Source: Brachionus plicatilis
Taxonomy: Eukaryota > Rotifera > Eurotatoria > Ploima > Brachionidae
Direction: 5' to 3'
Length of the DNA stretch: 64,000 nucleotides
Assembly (NCBI GenBank): GCA_010279815.1
Contig: QEOQ01000180.1
Span: forward strand, 2,043,151 to 2,107,150
Shown: one piece after another, positions 47,042 through 58,600 of the stretch
How positions within the stretch are numbered: the first letter of the stretch is position 1
How the letters are laid out: every line of letters starts with the position of its first letter
Notes under the pieces: model-generated
Told to the model about the DNA's origin: nothing
Database searches by the model: none
What the model saw: the letters and a program-made list of their open reading frames with translations, nothing else
Made by a program: the position numbers and the translations under genes

Positions 47042-47856
47042 ATACATAACCGTTATTCGTTACGTTAAAATCAATTCTTTATTTTATTTACAATGTTTTT
47101 TTAGTACGATGCAAATTAAAATTTGAAGAATTTTAATTCAATAGTTTTTTTCAAAAAGATTAAATGAGTATAATAAACTTATCATTTTAACTAAAAAAGA
47201 TAAGTTAAACGATTTTATAAACTGAAGTTTTGAACATTAATTTTGATAATCATGACTTTCAAAGTCATTTCTGAGTTTGATTTTAGGAAAAAAAAGTAAA
47301 AAGTTGACTTTGACCAACTCTGTTTCCGTATAATGAACAAATTGGACGAAGATTTCATGTAATAGTATTGAAAAAAAAATTTTTTTCGTCAAGTTTTAAT
47401 CAAAAAATGAATACCCTATAACAGCTGAACTAGTTGGCAAAAAATAATGAACAATATTTTTTGATGCATATTCTGATTACTTTAGAATAACTGAATGCCA
47501 ATTGCATGGATAGATAGCGTGAATATTTAGAAATTTAGAATTATTCATCATCATTAGTAATAATTGTTTTATTTTCTTAAGGTTAAAATCAGAAAAGAGA
47601 ATTTTACAACAAATTGAATACAAAATGTACTGTTCTTTTTTTAATAAAAGAATAGAATAAAAAAATTAATAATAAAAAGTATTTATTAAAAAATTATCAA
47701 CAATTCAAATATAATTTTATCTTCAAAAAAAACGGACTAAAATCGAAAGTTTAGAATTTTTAATCAACTAGTTTTTTTTTGTTTATTCTACTAAGAAATT
47801 TTTGTCGGGAAAAACATGAGTCAAAAATTTTGATCATAAATAATTAAATTAAAAAA
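47042..47856. other. Spacer 3' of the GABA-type receptor gene
   Basis: AT-rich. A lone AGAGTTG-family end (TTTGACCAACTCT, ending 47321) is visible. The receptor's 3' UTR must lie in the right part. Nothing else can be supported. Confidence 0.45.
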
Positions 47857-50519
47857 TTAAAAGTAGTAAACACACCAATAGATTAGGTTTAAAATAAAAA
47901 ATGAAGCTGGAAAAAACAATCGAGCCATTTTGTCACATTTGCTTACCGAATTTATACCTTTGAAATGAGCACGCTTTTTTAGCTCTTCTTTAAATATTGA
48001 ATCACTTGTTAAACATTTCCAGAACATTTGTAAATAATATTTAAGTTTTTTTTTTGATTTATATTGATGAATTTTTTCGATACTTAGTATATTTGCTGAA
48101 TTTTGATGAGACAATTCTTCATTGATTGATTGTTCATCATGACTGTCTGGATCATTAGAAATTAAATTATCACCATAACCAACTTTGGTAAAGTAATGAA
48201 CTAGAGTAAATTCTAACAGCGAAGCGAATAAAAAAAGATAGCACATTATTAAAAACCAATCCAATGCAGTCACATATGGAACATTGGGGATATCATTTCT
48301 GACATCAAAACTCAATGTAGCCAAACTCAGCACACACATTATTCCAATACAAGATCGATCAGAGGTTGCTTCCCTATTTAAATAAAATGAAACCCATGAC
48401 AAAATAACGAGCATGAAACATGGAATATACACTTGAAGTAAATAATAACCTGTGTGACGTTTTAAGCCTATATTCATGCCAATAAATTTATATACAAAAT
48501 TATCCTGATATATGTAGCGTGTATGGTTCCAATCGGTTCCAAGCAAGTCAAATTGTGATAAAACCACTCCGTTATCGATTTGAATCGGCTTCCAATCTAC
48601 TGAATCTCCTTTAGTTTTCCATCTATAGGTAACTTCCTGATCAGAATATGAAAAACTTCCTATCCATAATGGACAAATCTTTTTATAAAATCTTTGTTAA
48701 TATGATTTACATTTTTATCAATTACTTGTTTATCTAGAGGAAAATCTTGAAGGTTCATTGGACAGCTTGCCTTGATGGTCAGTCGAGAAGAATAAAGAAC
48801 ACTTCCATCTTTGCTTAATCGTACCAACCGATTAGAAGTTGGAATTTTATGAAGATAAGACTCTTTGCCATTTAAAAAATAAGTGTCTTGTTTTAATGAA
48901 TTTTTAATTTATTAAAAAGAATTTTTTTTAAAGCTACCTGGTTTCCAAATAAGTTCCAACATTTTCATGGATAAGCTAATTTGAGAGTAGGGCGCATCAA
49001 ACGCCAGCCGATCGTCTTTCCATTCTTATTTAAAAAAAGATTATTTATTTTACTTAAATTGCTTATATCTGCCTAGATTAGGTTTAATTTTAAGTCGTAT
49101 TTATCTTATAGGCTTATATATTTTTATTTATTTATTTAAAGATAAATGTGATCTTAAACAGCTATTTTGACTAAATAAGTTCACAATTTATTTTAGATAT
49201 TATCTCTAAGAGATTAAAATAAAAATTATTTTTATGAATCAAAAAGTGAGATTTTGCAAATAAAAAACATAAAACTTTAAAAAAAAAACTTTCATTTTTC
49301 TCTTGTGTTATGTTAATCTTTAAATTTTTTTGTTTTTTTTTTAATAATAAAAATTGGCAAACCCTTTTATTAATAAAGCTATACCAGAGCGTAGAAAATT
49401 TTATGCTTTTTCAGAATATATAAAATTTTAAAACATATTTTAATTTTATGATTGAAAACTTGGATATTTAGACTCCTGGGTAAAGAATATTTTTTATTTT
49501 TTAGCTTCCGGAAAAAAAATGAAATTTAGGATTTCAAAAGACATAGTTTACGAATTTAAAGTCAAAAATTAGAAATTCAGATAGCACTTAAGTTTTGAAC
49601 ATCTTGAACTTTACTTAATGTTAAAATTTATTCTCCTATTTTATTCATGTATACTTCAACAGAGAACATCAATGGAATGAAGAGTATAATTAAAAAAATT
49701 AAAGCGATGACAATCATTTAAATTTAAAAAAATCTATAAAATTGATTTTAAATCTATAAATATTATCTATATTAAATTATATAGATTATCAATCAAAATG
49801 ATTATAGATTTTTAAGCCAATTTAAGTCTATATTTTGAATTAAAATCTAAAAATCAGAAATAAAAACTATTTTAGTTTATGAATATTATCATGACTTGAA
49901 ATTACATTTAAATTAACTGAAGTATAATTTTGAGTTATTCTTTAAAATTTTAAGCAATGTAATTAGAATGCCTTTGGGAAATCAAAATAAATCTTCAAAG
50001 TTGTCTTAAATCCTGACAGAAAGTTTTATTTTTATTTGAGTTTAAAAAGCAAAATTGAAACTTCCTACTATTTACATTTATTTATTTTTGGAGCCTAAAA
50101 ATACTAATTAAATTGTTATAAAGAAAATGTAAGAATACCTTGTCGGAAATAACAGTCCATGGTATAAGACTAAAAAACAAAATATTTAATTAAACATTTT
50201 TAAAGGGAACTGAAATTTTATGCTACCATTTCAAAATTAGATATTGGACCCAAACTGTTAATGTTCATATTTGTGTCAATGACTGTCGGAATTCCTTTTA
50301 AAAATTAATTCAAAAATTTAAAAAAAAATTCAAAAATTACAAACCAAGTTCATGAGTTGGACGCAAATTTTTACTATAATTTGTAAGAAGTTTGTCCAGA
50401 ACTCGTGTTATATTAATCGTTATGTGCACATTTTCTTCACACAATAAAAGACCACCATGCATTATAATTATTTGAGTAAGAATTGATAACACTAAACCAA
50501 TATTAAGCCAGTGGATCAT
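47857..50519 (-). CDS. GABA-A receptor-like Cys-loop channel subunit (GRD-type pore motif)
   Basis: There are six exons in transcript order: 50345-50519, 50227-50294, 50139-50169, 48938-49024, 48726-48886 and 47857-48678. They give 447 residues. The ATG at 50519 starts a hydrophobic signal peptide (MIHWLNIGLVLSILTQ). The extracellular domain has SYTMDCYFRQ, WKDDRLAFDAP, TYFLNGKESYLHK, the Cys-loop CPMNLQDFPLDKQIC and PLWIGSFSYSDQEVTYRW, strongly GABA-A-like. Four membrane segments follow: a first around VYIPCFMLVILSWVSFYL, then the pore helix, a third ending LLEFTLVHYFTK, and a last one at the C-terminus. The M1-M2 linker reads NREATSDRSCIG: the anion-channel Pro-Ala-Arg is replaced by Ser-Asp-Arg. 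The subunit acts in the plasma membrane as part of a pentameric neurotransmitter-gated channel. The phase 0 intron inside the Cys-loop coding sequence is only 47 nt. Confidence 0.9.
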
Positions 50520-51254
50520 TATCTAATAAGCTAGAATCTTAATTTATTGGATTTAAAATAAATATTTAATCAGCAAAAGAATATTTTTTTTCTTCTTGTA
50601 GCTTTGAAAAATACTTAGATAAAATCATTTTTTGAATATTAAGTCAAAAATATTTTGTGGAAATTTATTGATTTTTTCATTTTACTTAAATAATAATCAT
50701 AAACTTATCTCTCTTATTGGGTTTACATACGTAATTTAAACAAATCGGTTCTTATTATCTTTTTTGAATTTTTATTAAACTAAAAAGAAATGAGTTTTTT
50801 CTTAAGCAAATAATTTGTATTGAGATCTATAAATAAACGTGACTAAAAAATTTGATTATTTCGACAGAAGGTAAATAAATGCTATTGATTTATCTCATTC
50901 GGGTTTTCGAAATTTTGATGTAAATAAACGTTTCCAAGATACTTAGATCTTGATTAATTAGAATAATTGAAAATTTTTTGTCATATTCAAGTGTTTTATT
51001 TTGATTGTTATAAATTAAAATACTTTAGAAAAAATGACAAATCATGAAATTTTGGACTAAATTCTTAAGATGTTCTTCACAATTAATGACTTAAACAAAT
51101 AATTAAAAATTTTTATCAACTCAAAAAATCTAATTAAATCGAGGATTTCAAAAGAAACTTTTCAAATAGTTTCTGCAAAAAAAATTAAAAAAAATGAATT
51201 TTTATTAATTGTAAAAAATTGTTTATTTTAAAGAAATTAACAGCAAAAAACCGA
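50520..51254. other. Intergenic between the two channel genes
   Basis: About 735 bp of AT-rich DNA holding the 3' UTR of the nicotinic-like gene and the promoter of the GABA-type gene. No motif can be named with support. Confidence 0.5.
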
Positions 51255-53593
51255 TTATCCCAAATTACATCCACAAGAGCTTTTTTTTACGTAAATTTCG
51301 GAATCTTCTCTTAAAAAAAATTTACCAAACAAATAAATAGGGCTTAAAATTACAATTAAAGAGGCCATGATAAACAGAACAAAATCTAATCGTGAAGCTA
51401 CTTCTTTCCAATCATCGTAAATTTCTTGCAAGTATTTACTCTTATTAACAGTTGACTCAAATAATTTGGATGTTTTTTTTAAAATTTTGATTATTCTGAT
51501 AAAACTTTCTTTAATGTTATCATCAATTTTGTACTCTTGGTGACGAATTGATTTTGGTCTTTGATGATAGCTGCCCGAATAAAGAACTTTACACCATTCT
51601 TGATCATTTTCAGACTGACTCGAATCGTTATCCTCACGAAACATTTCATTTATATTTCTATCCGGCGAGTTCAATTTTTTAGGGTGCATAAATCCATTTT
51701 CTTTATTCCTCGATAAGAAATCCGCTTTAGACATATTGATTATATTATTTCTTTCTGTATTGGCCTCGTACATAAATGACCGGTAGGTTAGTGATTCCGG
51801 TATCTTCGGTTGAATGAATCTGCTCTTTCTAACAATTCTTTCACTTTTGATTTTTTTGTTCTTTATTAGCAGAAATTTTTTGATCCATGGCGGTACCTCG
51901 GCAACCTTGTGACCTCTGAAATGAAAGTTAAGCACACATACCGAGGTTCCAACTGATACTGACACAAGTCCAATATTGAATACATAATACATTCCTTTAA
52001 AATAAATTAAATACCTGAGATTTAAAAAGCTTTAAAATATACCAATTACAGGAAGATCACTTGCAGCCTCGGGTGTATAATTTGACACAACCAAACTATT
52101 TACGAAAAAAGCTAATAATATTGTAACGCCCAGAGTTACTTTTTCGCCTAAATTCAAGTAAAAAAATATTTAAAAAAAAATTTCGCCTTTTCATCTTACC
52201 AGAATCAGGAGGCAGCAAAAATAACAATATTGAAAGCATACTCAGAACTAGATTAAATTTTAAAAACTAAAAACTCAATATTATTTATTAAATAAATTAC
52301 CAAAGCATGGCATTATTAATGTATATATGTGGTATGCTGTATGTCGTTTGATATAAATCACATAGCTACTAACCCACCAATGGAGGTCAGCATTGGTCAC
52401 AATAATTTTACTAGTGGCGCAAGTATGATAAACTTGCCATTCTGTATTGAAGCTTAGATGAGTTACGTTTGTGATATTCTTGTTATCAAATTGAGTTATT
52501 TGCATTTGTCTGATAGTGTGAGCCCATGAATAAAAATTTATTTCACAGCATTGAGTATCGAAAGGAAAATCTGATACTTTGATTAGACACCTTGTGTGCA
52601 ATCGAATCTCTGGCACCCATGTTATTGTACCTGTATAAGATATCCAAGGATTGAAGAATTTCATTTCATTCAAATATTCATTCCTTCCAACGCTAAGTAT
52701 ATAAAAATAGAAAAAAAAATCATCAATTCAGTTATTTTCTCCAGCTATTTATTAAGCCTGAAAAAAATTATAAAAACTCAGTTAAACAGAGTCTTGGTTT
52801 AATTTAGTTGAAGAAACTTCAATTCTTAATTTTAACAAATTACCCATTCTAAATAAAAAACAATTAGATATTTATGCAATCTAAAGCTAAATTTAATTGT
52901 ATTAGTTACCTGAAGAACTATGTCAGGAACCTTAGAGTAAAAAAATTAAGAAAAGCTATTTTTAAGTAAAACAAGTTTTATACCCAAATCTGCGAAATAG
53001 GAAGAGTGATTTCTGTAATGTTATCAAACATTTTTGGATCCCAGCTTAATCTTGAGTCAGTCCATGTCTAAAAAAAAAATTAATCTCAGAAAATGAAAAA
53101 TTTGCGACTTGAACCATTTCGATCCAGACAGTTGACAAAAGCTCTTGATATTTTTCATCCTATGATAATTAAAAAGAATTATTGAAAAATTTAAGAGTTC
53201 AAAAATTGAAGTATACCAAATCTATTTGTAGCACTTTTAACTCGGTGGCAACAAAAGTTAAACCCGATTCCTTTTCTACAGGTCTAACTAGCAAATTGTA
53301 ATGATTTACTTTAAAAATTTTGTCTATCAATTTTTCCAAACCGGTTGACAAAGGAGTTATCTCTGATTTGACTTTTAAATAATTTTTTTAGATTCAATTC
53401 TTTTACAATTAAAAAAAAAAAGAATTATTTTGAAAAATATTTTTTTAATGAATAATTTTTAAACTCTGATTCTTTCAGAGTTAGAATTTTTCAAAATAAC
53501 TATATTAAAAAGTAAAATGCATAATTTCAATAAAATCATACCAAGACAAATTCCAATTGATAAAATTGAACAAATACTTAAGAATTTGATCAT
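51255..53593 (-). CDS. Nicotinic acetylcholine receptor-like subunit
   Basis: There are ten exons in transcript order: 53542-53593, 53217-53371, 53115-53159, 52984-53067, 52910-52930, 52844-52848 (5-nt microexon), 52301-52692, 52200-52247, 52043-52147 and 51255-51994. They join in phase to 548 residues. Signal peptide MIKFLSICSILSIGIC. Ligand-binding domain motifs are VWIEMTWTDSRLSWDP, LPISQIWVPDIVLQ and the Cys-loop CLIKVSDFPFDTQCC. M1 has HIYTLIMPC, M2 begins GEKVTLGVTILLAFFV (Glu before the pore lysine, a cation-channel signature), and M3 begins after DLPVIG. The M3-M4 loop is about 170 residues, with DDWKEVASRLDFVLF as the pre-M4 amphipathic helix and start of M4. Loop C lacks the vicinal cysteine pair of alpha subunits. 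It is a plasma-membrane cation-channel subunit, probably structural or binding an atypical ligand. Confidence 0.88.
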
Positions 53594-55676
53594 TATAGAC
53601 TCAAAAGTGGTATGCTTTCGTTTAATTTTGAAATAACTCTTTTTTCAATCCAAAATTATTTTTTAGCGTTAAACATTTTGTCGATTCTGAATTTTGGAAA
53701 CTATTTAACTCTATTCAAAGTTTCATTTATCTGATTAATCTAAAGAATATGATAATTTTCTCTGAAAAAAATTGTCGGATCTCTTTATTAATTTTTGAAA
53801 ATAGGATTTAAATTTTTTAATTAATTGAATGAGAATTGACAATCAGCTCAGATTGCTACTTGAATACAAAATGGCAGAAAAATTTGATTTATTTTTAGTC
53901 TGATATATTTTAGCAACTTTATATAAATTCTTAATAACCTTATGTATATTGTTTATATTATAAAATAAAAATTAATATTTTGTTTTTTTTGTTCTTCTAT
54001 TTGAGAGAAATATTTTTTTTAAATTTTATACAGAATAGTAATTTATTATCATTCTGTTTTTTTTAATGAGTCATTTAAAAAGTGATTTTAAAATTCTTCA
54101 TTGATAAAATCTCAATAGATAAACTAAATTTTGACGATTATTAAGTATAGACGAATCTCTTGATACAGACTAATATAATTTTGACAGAAAAAATTTATTT
54201 CCGATTGTACTTTTAAAATAGAAATTGTTATCTTATTTAAATGTATTTTTATTTCATTTTTAGAGACATTTTGAATAGTGAATCCAAAGAGCAGTTGATT
54301 TTATAAAAAATTGTTACATAAAAAAAAGTTATTTTTTCCTTAGATTTCTTTAATCTGAAGTATTCGATTTTTCTGTCATGAAAGTTTGAAATATTAACAC
54401 TGCGGATTACAAAAGGATTAAAAAAAATTAATTAGTATTTTTAAGAAAAGTTTTGATTGCTAATAAAATAATCAATTAAAAAAAACATATATACTAATTA
54501 AAAACGGCTCAGTTGAACTTGGCCCATCTGCCAATTGTTGAACAACTGTTTTAAAATGTAAATAAGATTTTTAAAAGAAATGATTTAGTAATTCTTCTGT
54601 TCAATTATGTTCTATTTATCTGAATCTTGCTGAGTGTTATAAAAAGAAATTAATTTTCTATGAATTTTTTACTCAAAAACTTCTTTTACCTTGTTAAATC
54701 AAGAGAACTACTTGTTCAACAGGAGAAAATTGTGTTAAGAGCCTAAAAACCAAATTGATATTGATATTAGTTTCTGATATTATCCTATTGAAAATAATAA
54801 AAGCTAAAAAAAAAACTCGTCCTCAGTGTCTCAAATTTATTCAGATTTTAATGAGAAACAAATTTTTCGAAACTAAATCTGTTATAATTTACTCGAAAAA
54901 TTCTTATTAATACTTCAAGGTTTAATTAAAATACTAAATTGATTGACAAAAATCGTTGAACTTAATTTCAATTATACTTGATGTCAGGTTATCTTTTTAT
55001 CTCTTTTTTAGTTGAGAGTTTTTTCTTTGTTTTAAAAAAAAGGAAAAAATCAATAACATTTAAATAGAAGCAAATAATCTAAAAAAAATATTTACAGAAT
55101 TTAAATGCTTAAGATTTTGATCATCAATAGTTTAAAATTAACCTTTATTGCTTTTGCATTAGTGAATATTCCTTGAATATTTTGATTAAAGAAGTATAAA
55201 CGATTAAATTAGAATGAAATGTTCATCAATCTTTAGGATAATTTCTAGATGAGAAATTTCACAACTAAAAGCTATTCGTATAATTAAACATTCCATTAGA
55301 AAAACAATGTTAAAGCACACATTCATTTTAAATTGCTCCACAGCAAATATTTAAAAAAATATTTAAAAATTTTTTGATGGTTAATTTAAAATTGAAAAAT
55401 AAAAAATGTCAAACAAAACTTATCTAGAACTGATCTATTAATTTACTTGCTTAAATTAATATCATACAATTTCTGTAGTGTTAAAGTTTAAAGTCAATTG
55501 TGGGATAAAGCGATATGCAATCGCATTTTAATAAATTCGATCGTATCGAATTAAACCATGTTTATTAAAAAAGGCAAAGTTTTATGTTTAATTAAATTGA
55601 AAAAAGCTCCCCACAGCCTAAAATTCGATACCCCGTAAATTAAAAAATTCAATTTTTTTGGAATTTTTGCATCAAA
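53594..55676. other. Intergenic, fucokinase 3' side to channel gene start
   Basis: About 2.1 kb of AT-rich DNA separating the nAChR-like start codon (53593) from the fucokinase stop codon (55677). It must include the channel gene promoter and the fucokinase 3' UTR. I see no exon, repeat pair or RNA gene in it. Confidence 0.5.
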
Positions 55677-58600
55677 TTAACAAAATTCAATTTCAATGCC
55701 ATCATGGGATATCTTGGCATCGTAAACTTTCATTTCTAAATTGAGAGACTCAATTTTTTCTTTCATTTTTTCTCTGTAATCGGGTTCCTTAGTAATGGCA
55801 TAAAGGAAACCTCCTCCGCCAGCTCCAGCCAATGCCATTCCTTTTTAATTTAATCTGTTAATTTTTTATTAAATAAATTAAAATTAATATACCATAAACA
55901 TAAGAGTTTAATAATTCGATCAATTTAACTACAGACTCCGGTTCTGAGCCTGGAGCCATAACTAGCTTTTGTTTCCGGTGTTTATTAATGCATTCACCTA
56001 ATTCTTGCAAATTTTCTTTTGATAAAAAATTAAAAAAAAATAAATTCATTTTAATCTATTCAAAATCTTATACTACCTTTTTCAATCGATTCACAACATT
56101 TGAATCCATTTCTAACAAGATCATTTACATTGTCATAAATGACGCTGCTAATCGCGTACCAATTGCGAAGTACATTTAATAGTAAGTCTTTTGCCAGCCG
56201 CGTTATTCCAGTGTAAATTATAATAAGACGTTGATTTATCAACTCTGCGAATTTATCATTTATTTTAATTGTTTTTACACAAATTTCCAATGGCAATTTA
56301 TTTTTGGTAGTTGAAATTTTAAACCCACCCCAAACTCCTCCAATCTGGTCTTGCCATCCACCATCTAAAATTACATTTTATATTTTTGAATTTTTTACAG
56401 GTGATAAAATTACTTGTGGTCATGAGTTGCTCTACCAAAAGAACCGAATAAATTAGAGTTTCATTCGAAACTTGTATCCCCATTACATACCAAATTACTT
56501 TCAGAACACAAGCAATTAATATTGAACTGGTTCCCAGTCCACTTCCTTGTGGAAGTCCAGTCCAAGTGCACAACTCCAAGGATCCGTTTAATTTCTTTTT
56601 TAATTGTTCACCTAGATTTTGTTCATTGAACTCAATTAATTTGGTAAAAACGCACGCTGCCTTCATTAGACATGCAACTGCTTGAGGCTTATTGTAATCC
56701 TTGAAATCTTCAAGCTCACAGAAATTGAATGAAACTTTACTCATTTCATCAGAACACTGCGCCGAGTCTTGCATAATTATTCTAATAAAATAGCTTTTAT
56801 TTATTTGGCTTTTAAGAATGCGACCTTTAGCGCCGATTGGTTTTTCATTGTTTACCAAAATTGCCAAATTTGTAACACAAGATCCATTTTGACACTCATA
56901 AGTTATGGGTGGTGTATCTGACCATGCGCCTGCTAAATCCAATCTTGCCGGACAACTTGCTTTTATCCACTCATTTTCTCTTGCTTTTCTTTCAACTAAA
57001 CCAAGCTCAATTCTCTTTTGTTTAAATTTATTAAATTAAAAGTTTATGTTTAACTCTACCATTGATAATTAGATTATAAAATTATCACAGGTATTGAAAA
57101 AAAGGCTTTTTTACTGATGATCCATTTTTAAAGCTTGTCGTAGCTAGCCTTATAAAGGCAAGCATTGCTCCTTCATAGTGCCTGGAAGCTCGGATTAATA
57201 AGTCATCTCTATTAAGCCAATTTTTCCTTTCTTTGCTCAACTCAATCAAAGCTTCTTCAATTTTTCCATTTTCAATAAACTGAAACGCATTGGTCCAATT
57301 TATGTTCAAGCTAGGCCCGCTTCGAATGGTACTAAAATTGTGACCCATTTCACAAAGCGTATTTGATATAAAAATCATTATTCTCGGTAAGATCATCAAG
57401 TCATTTGAGTTGTTTAATGCGACTTTAAAATAAATGATAATTTTGTTTGTTTAAAATTTTATTGAATTTAAACTTCAGAGGTAATTATTGACACTATTTT
57501 ATGAACAAATTTTAAAATATCTCACGTAAAATAGCGTAAATCATAAATTAATGAACAAAATCGAAAATTAAATTGACCATCATTGATTTTTCACTCCTAG
57601 AATTATACGCTTTTTTACGTGAATTGCCATAAAATTTTGTTCTCTTGTCAGATCACAAATTTAAAAGATTTTATAAATAACTGGATAACTCAACATTAGA
57701 CGTTATAAAAAATGAAAATTGTAGGTAAATTGATCACAAACGTGCCTTTAGATACCAAAACTAACTAATCTTGGCATAGAATATAGCAAAATTGTGAAAC
57801 AATGGACAAGTTCAGCATATAAAAATCTATGCATGATGAAATTAGTATCAATTTTCCTTAAAGACTAGAATATTAAAATAAAATCAAGGATGAATTTTTC
57901 TAATAATTAATACGGGGCTAAGTTTTTTTTCTTTTTTCAAATTTATATTTGAAATAAAGTTTGTAATTGGGAAAATTAAAACATTACATTTGCAGTGACA
58001 TTCTATTGAAAACAAAAATGCTTGAAAAATTTCATTGAACTTGATTTCACGAGACCTTCTCATTGTTTAAAAAAATTTATTCTTATGTCTGTACAATATT
58101 AGATAGAATTCTCTGTATAATTCCTGCGTAAAAAAAATCCTCAGGACAATTGTTCAAAAGGGAAAGATACTGATTTTCCAAGGAATAAAACGGGAAAATC
58201 ATACAAGTACAACAAAATTCTTTCAAATGTCCACAAAATAAAACACATTCAATTAAAACTAAAACTCGCTAAAATCAGTAAATATTTTGGGTCTCTGTAG
58301 TCAAGAAAAATACTGAGAATTTGAATCAAATATCTAGTTTTTCGTTTTTATCCATGAGTGATAAACCCATGAGTTTTATTTTATTCCTATAGCTCGGAAA
58401 TTATTAAGCAATTAATTGATTTATTTTGAAGTTTAAAAAATTCTATCATCCAATTTTCTTTAGAATTTAAGAAATAGCAGCAATGGAATAATTTTGATTT
58501 ACGAATAAAAAAGATAAATTGCTCAATTTTTTAATTTAAAAAATTATAAAAATTAAAATAAGACGGTATAAAAATTCAAATTTAGTCAAAAGTAACCGTC

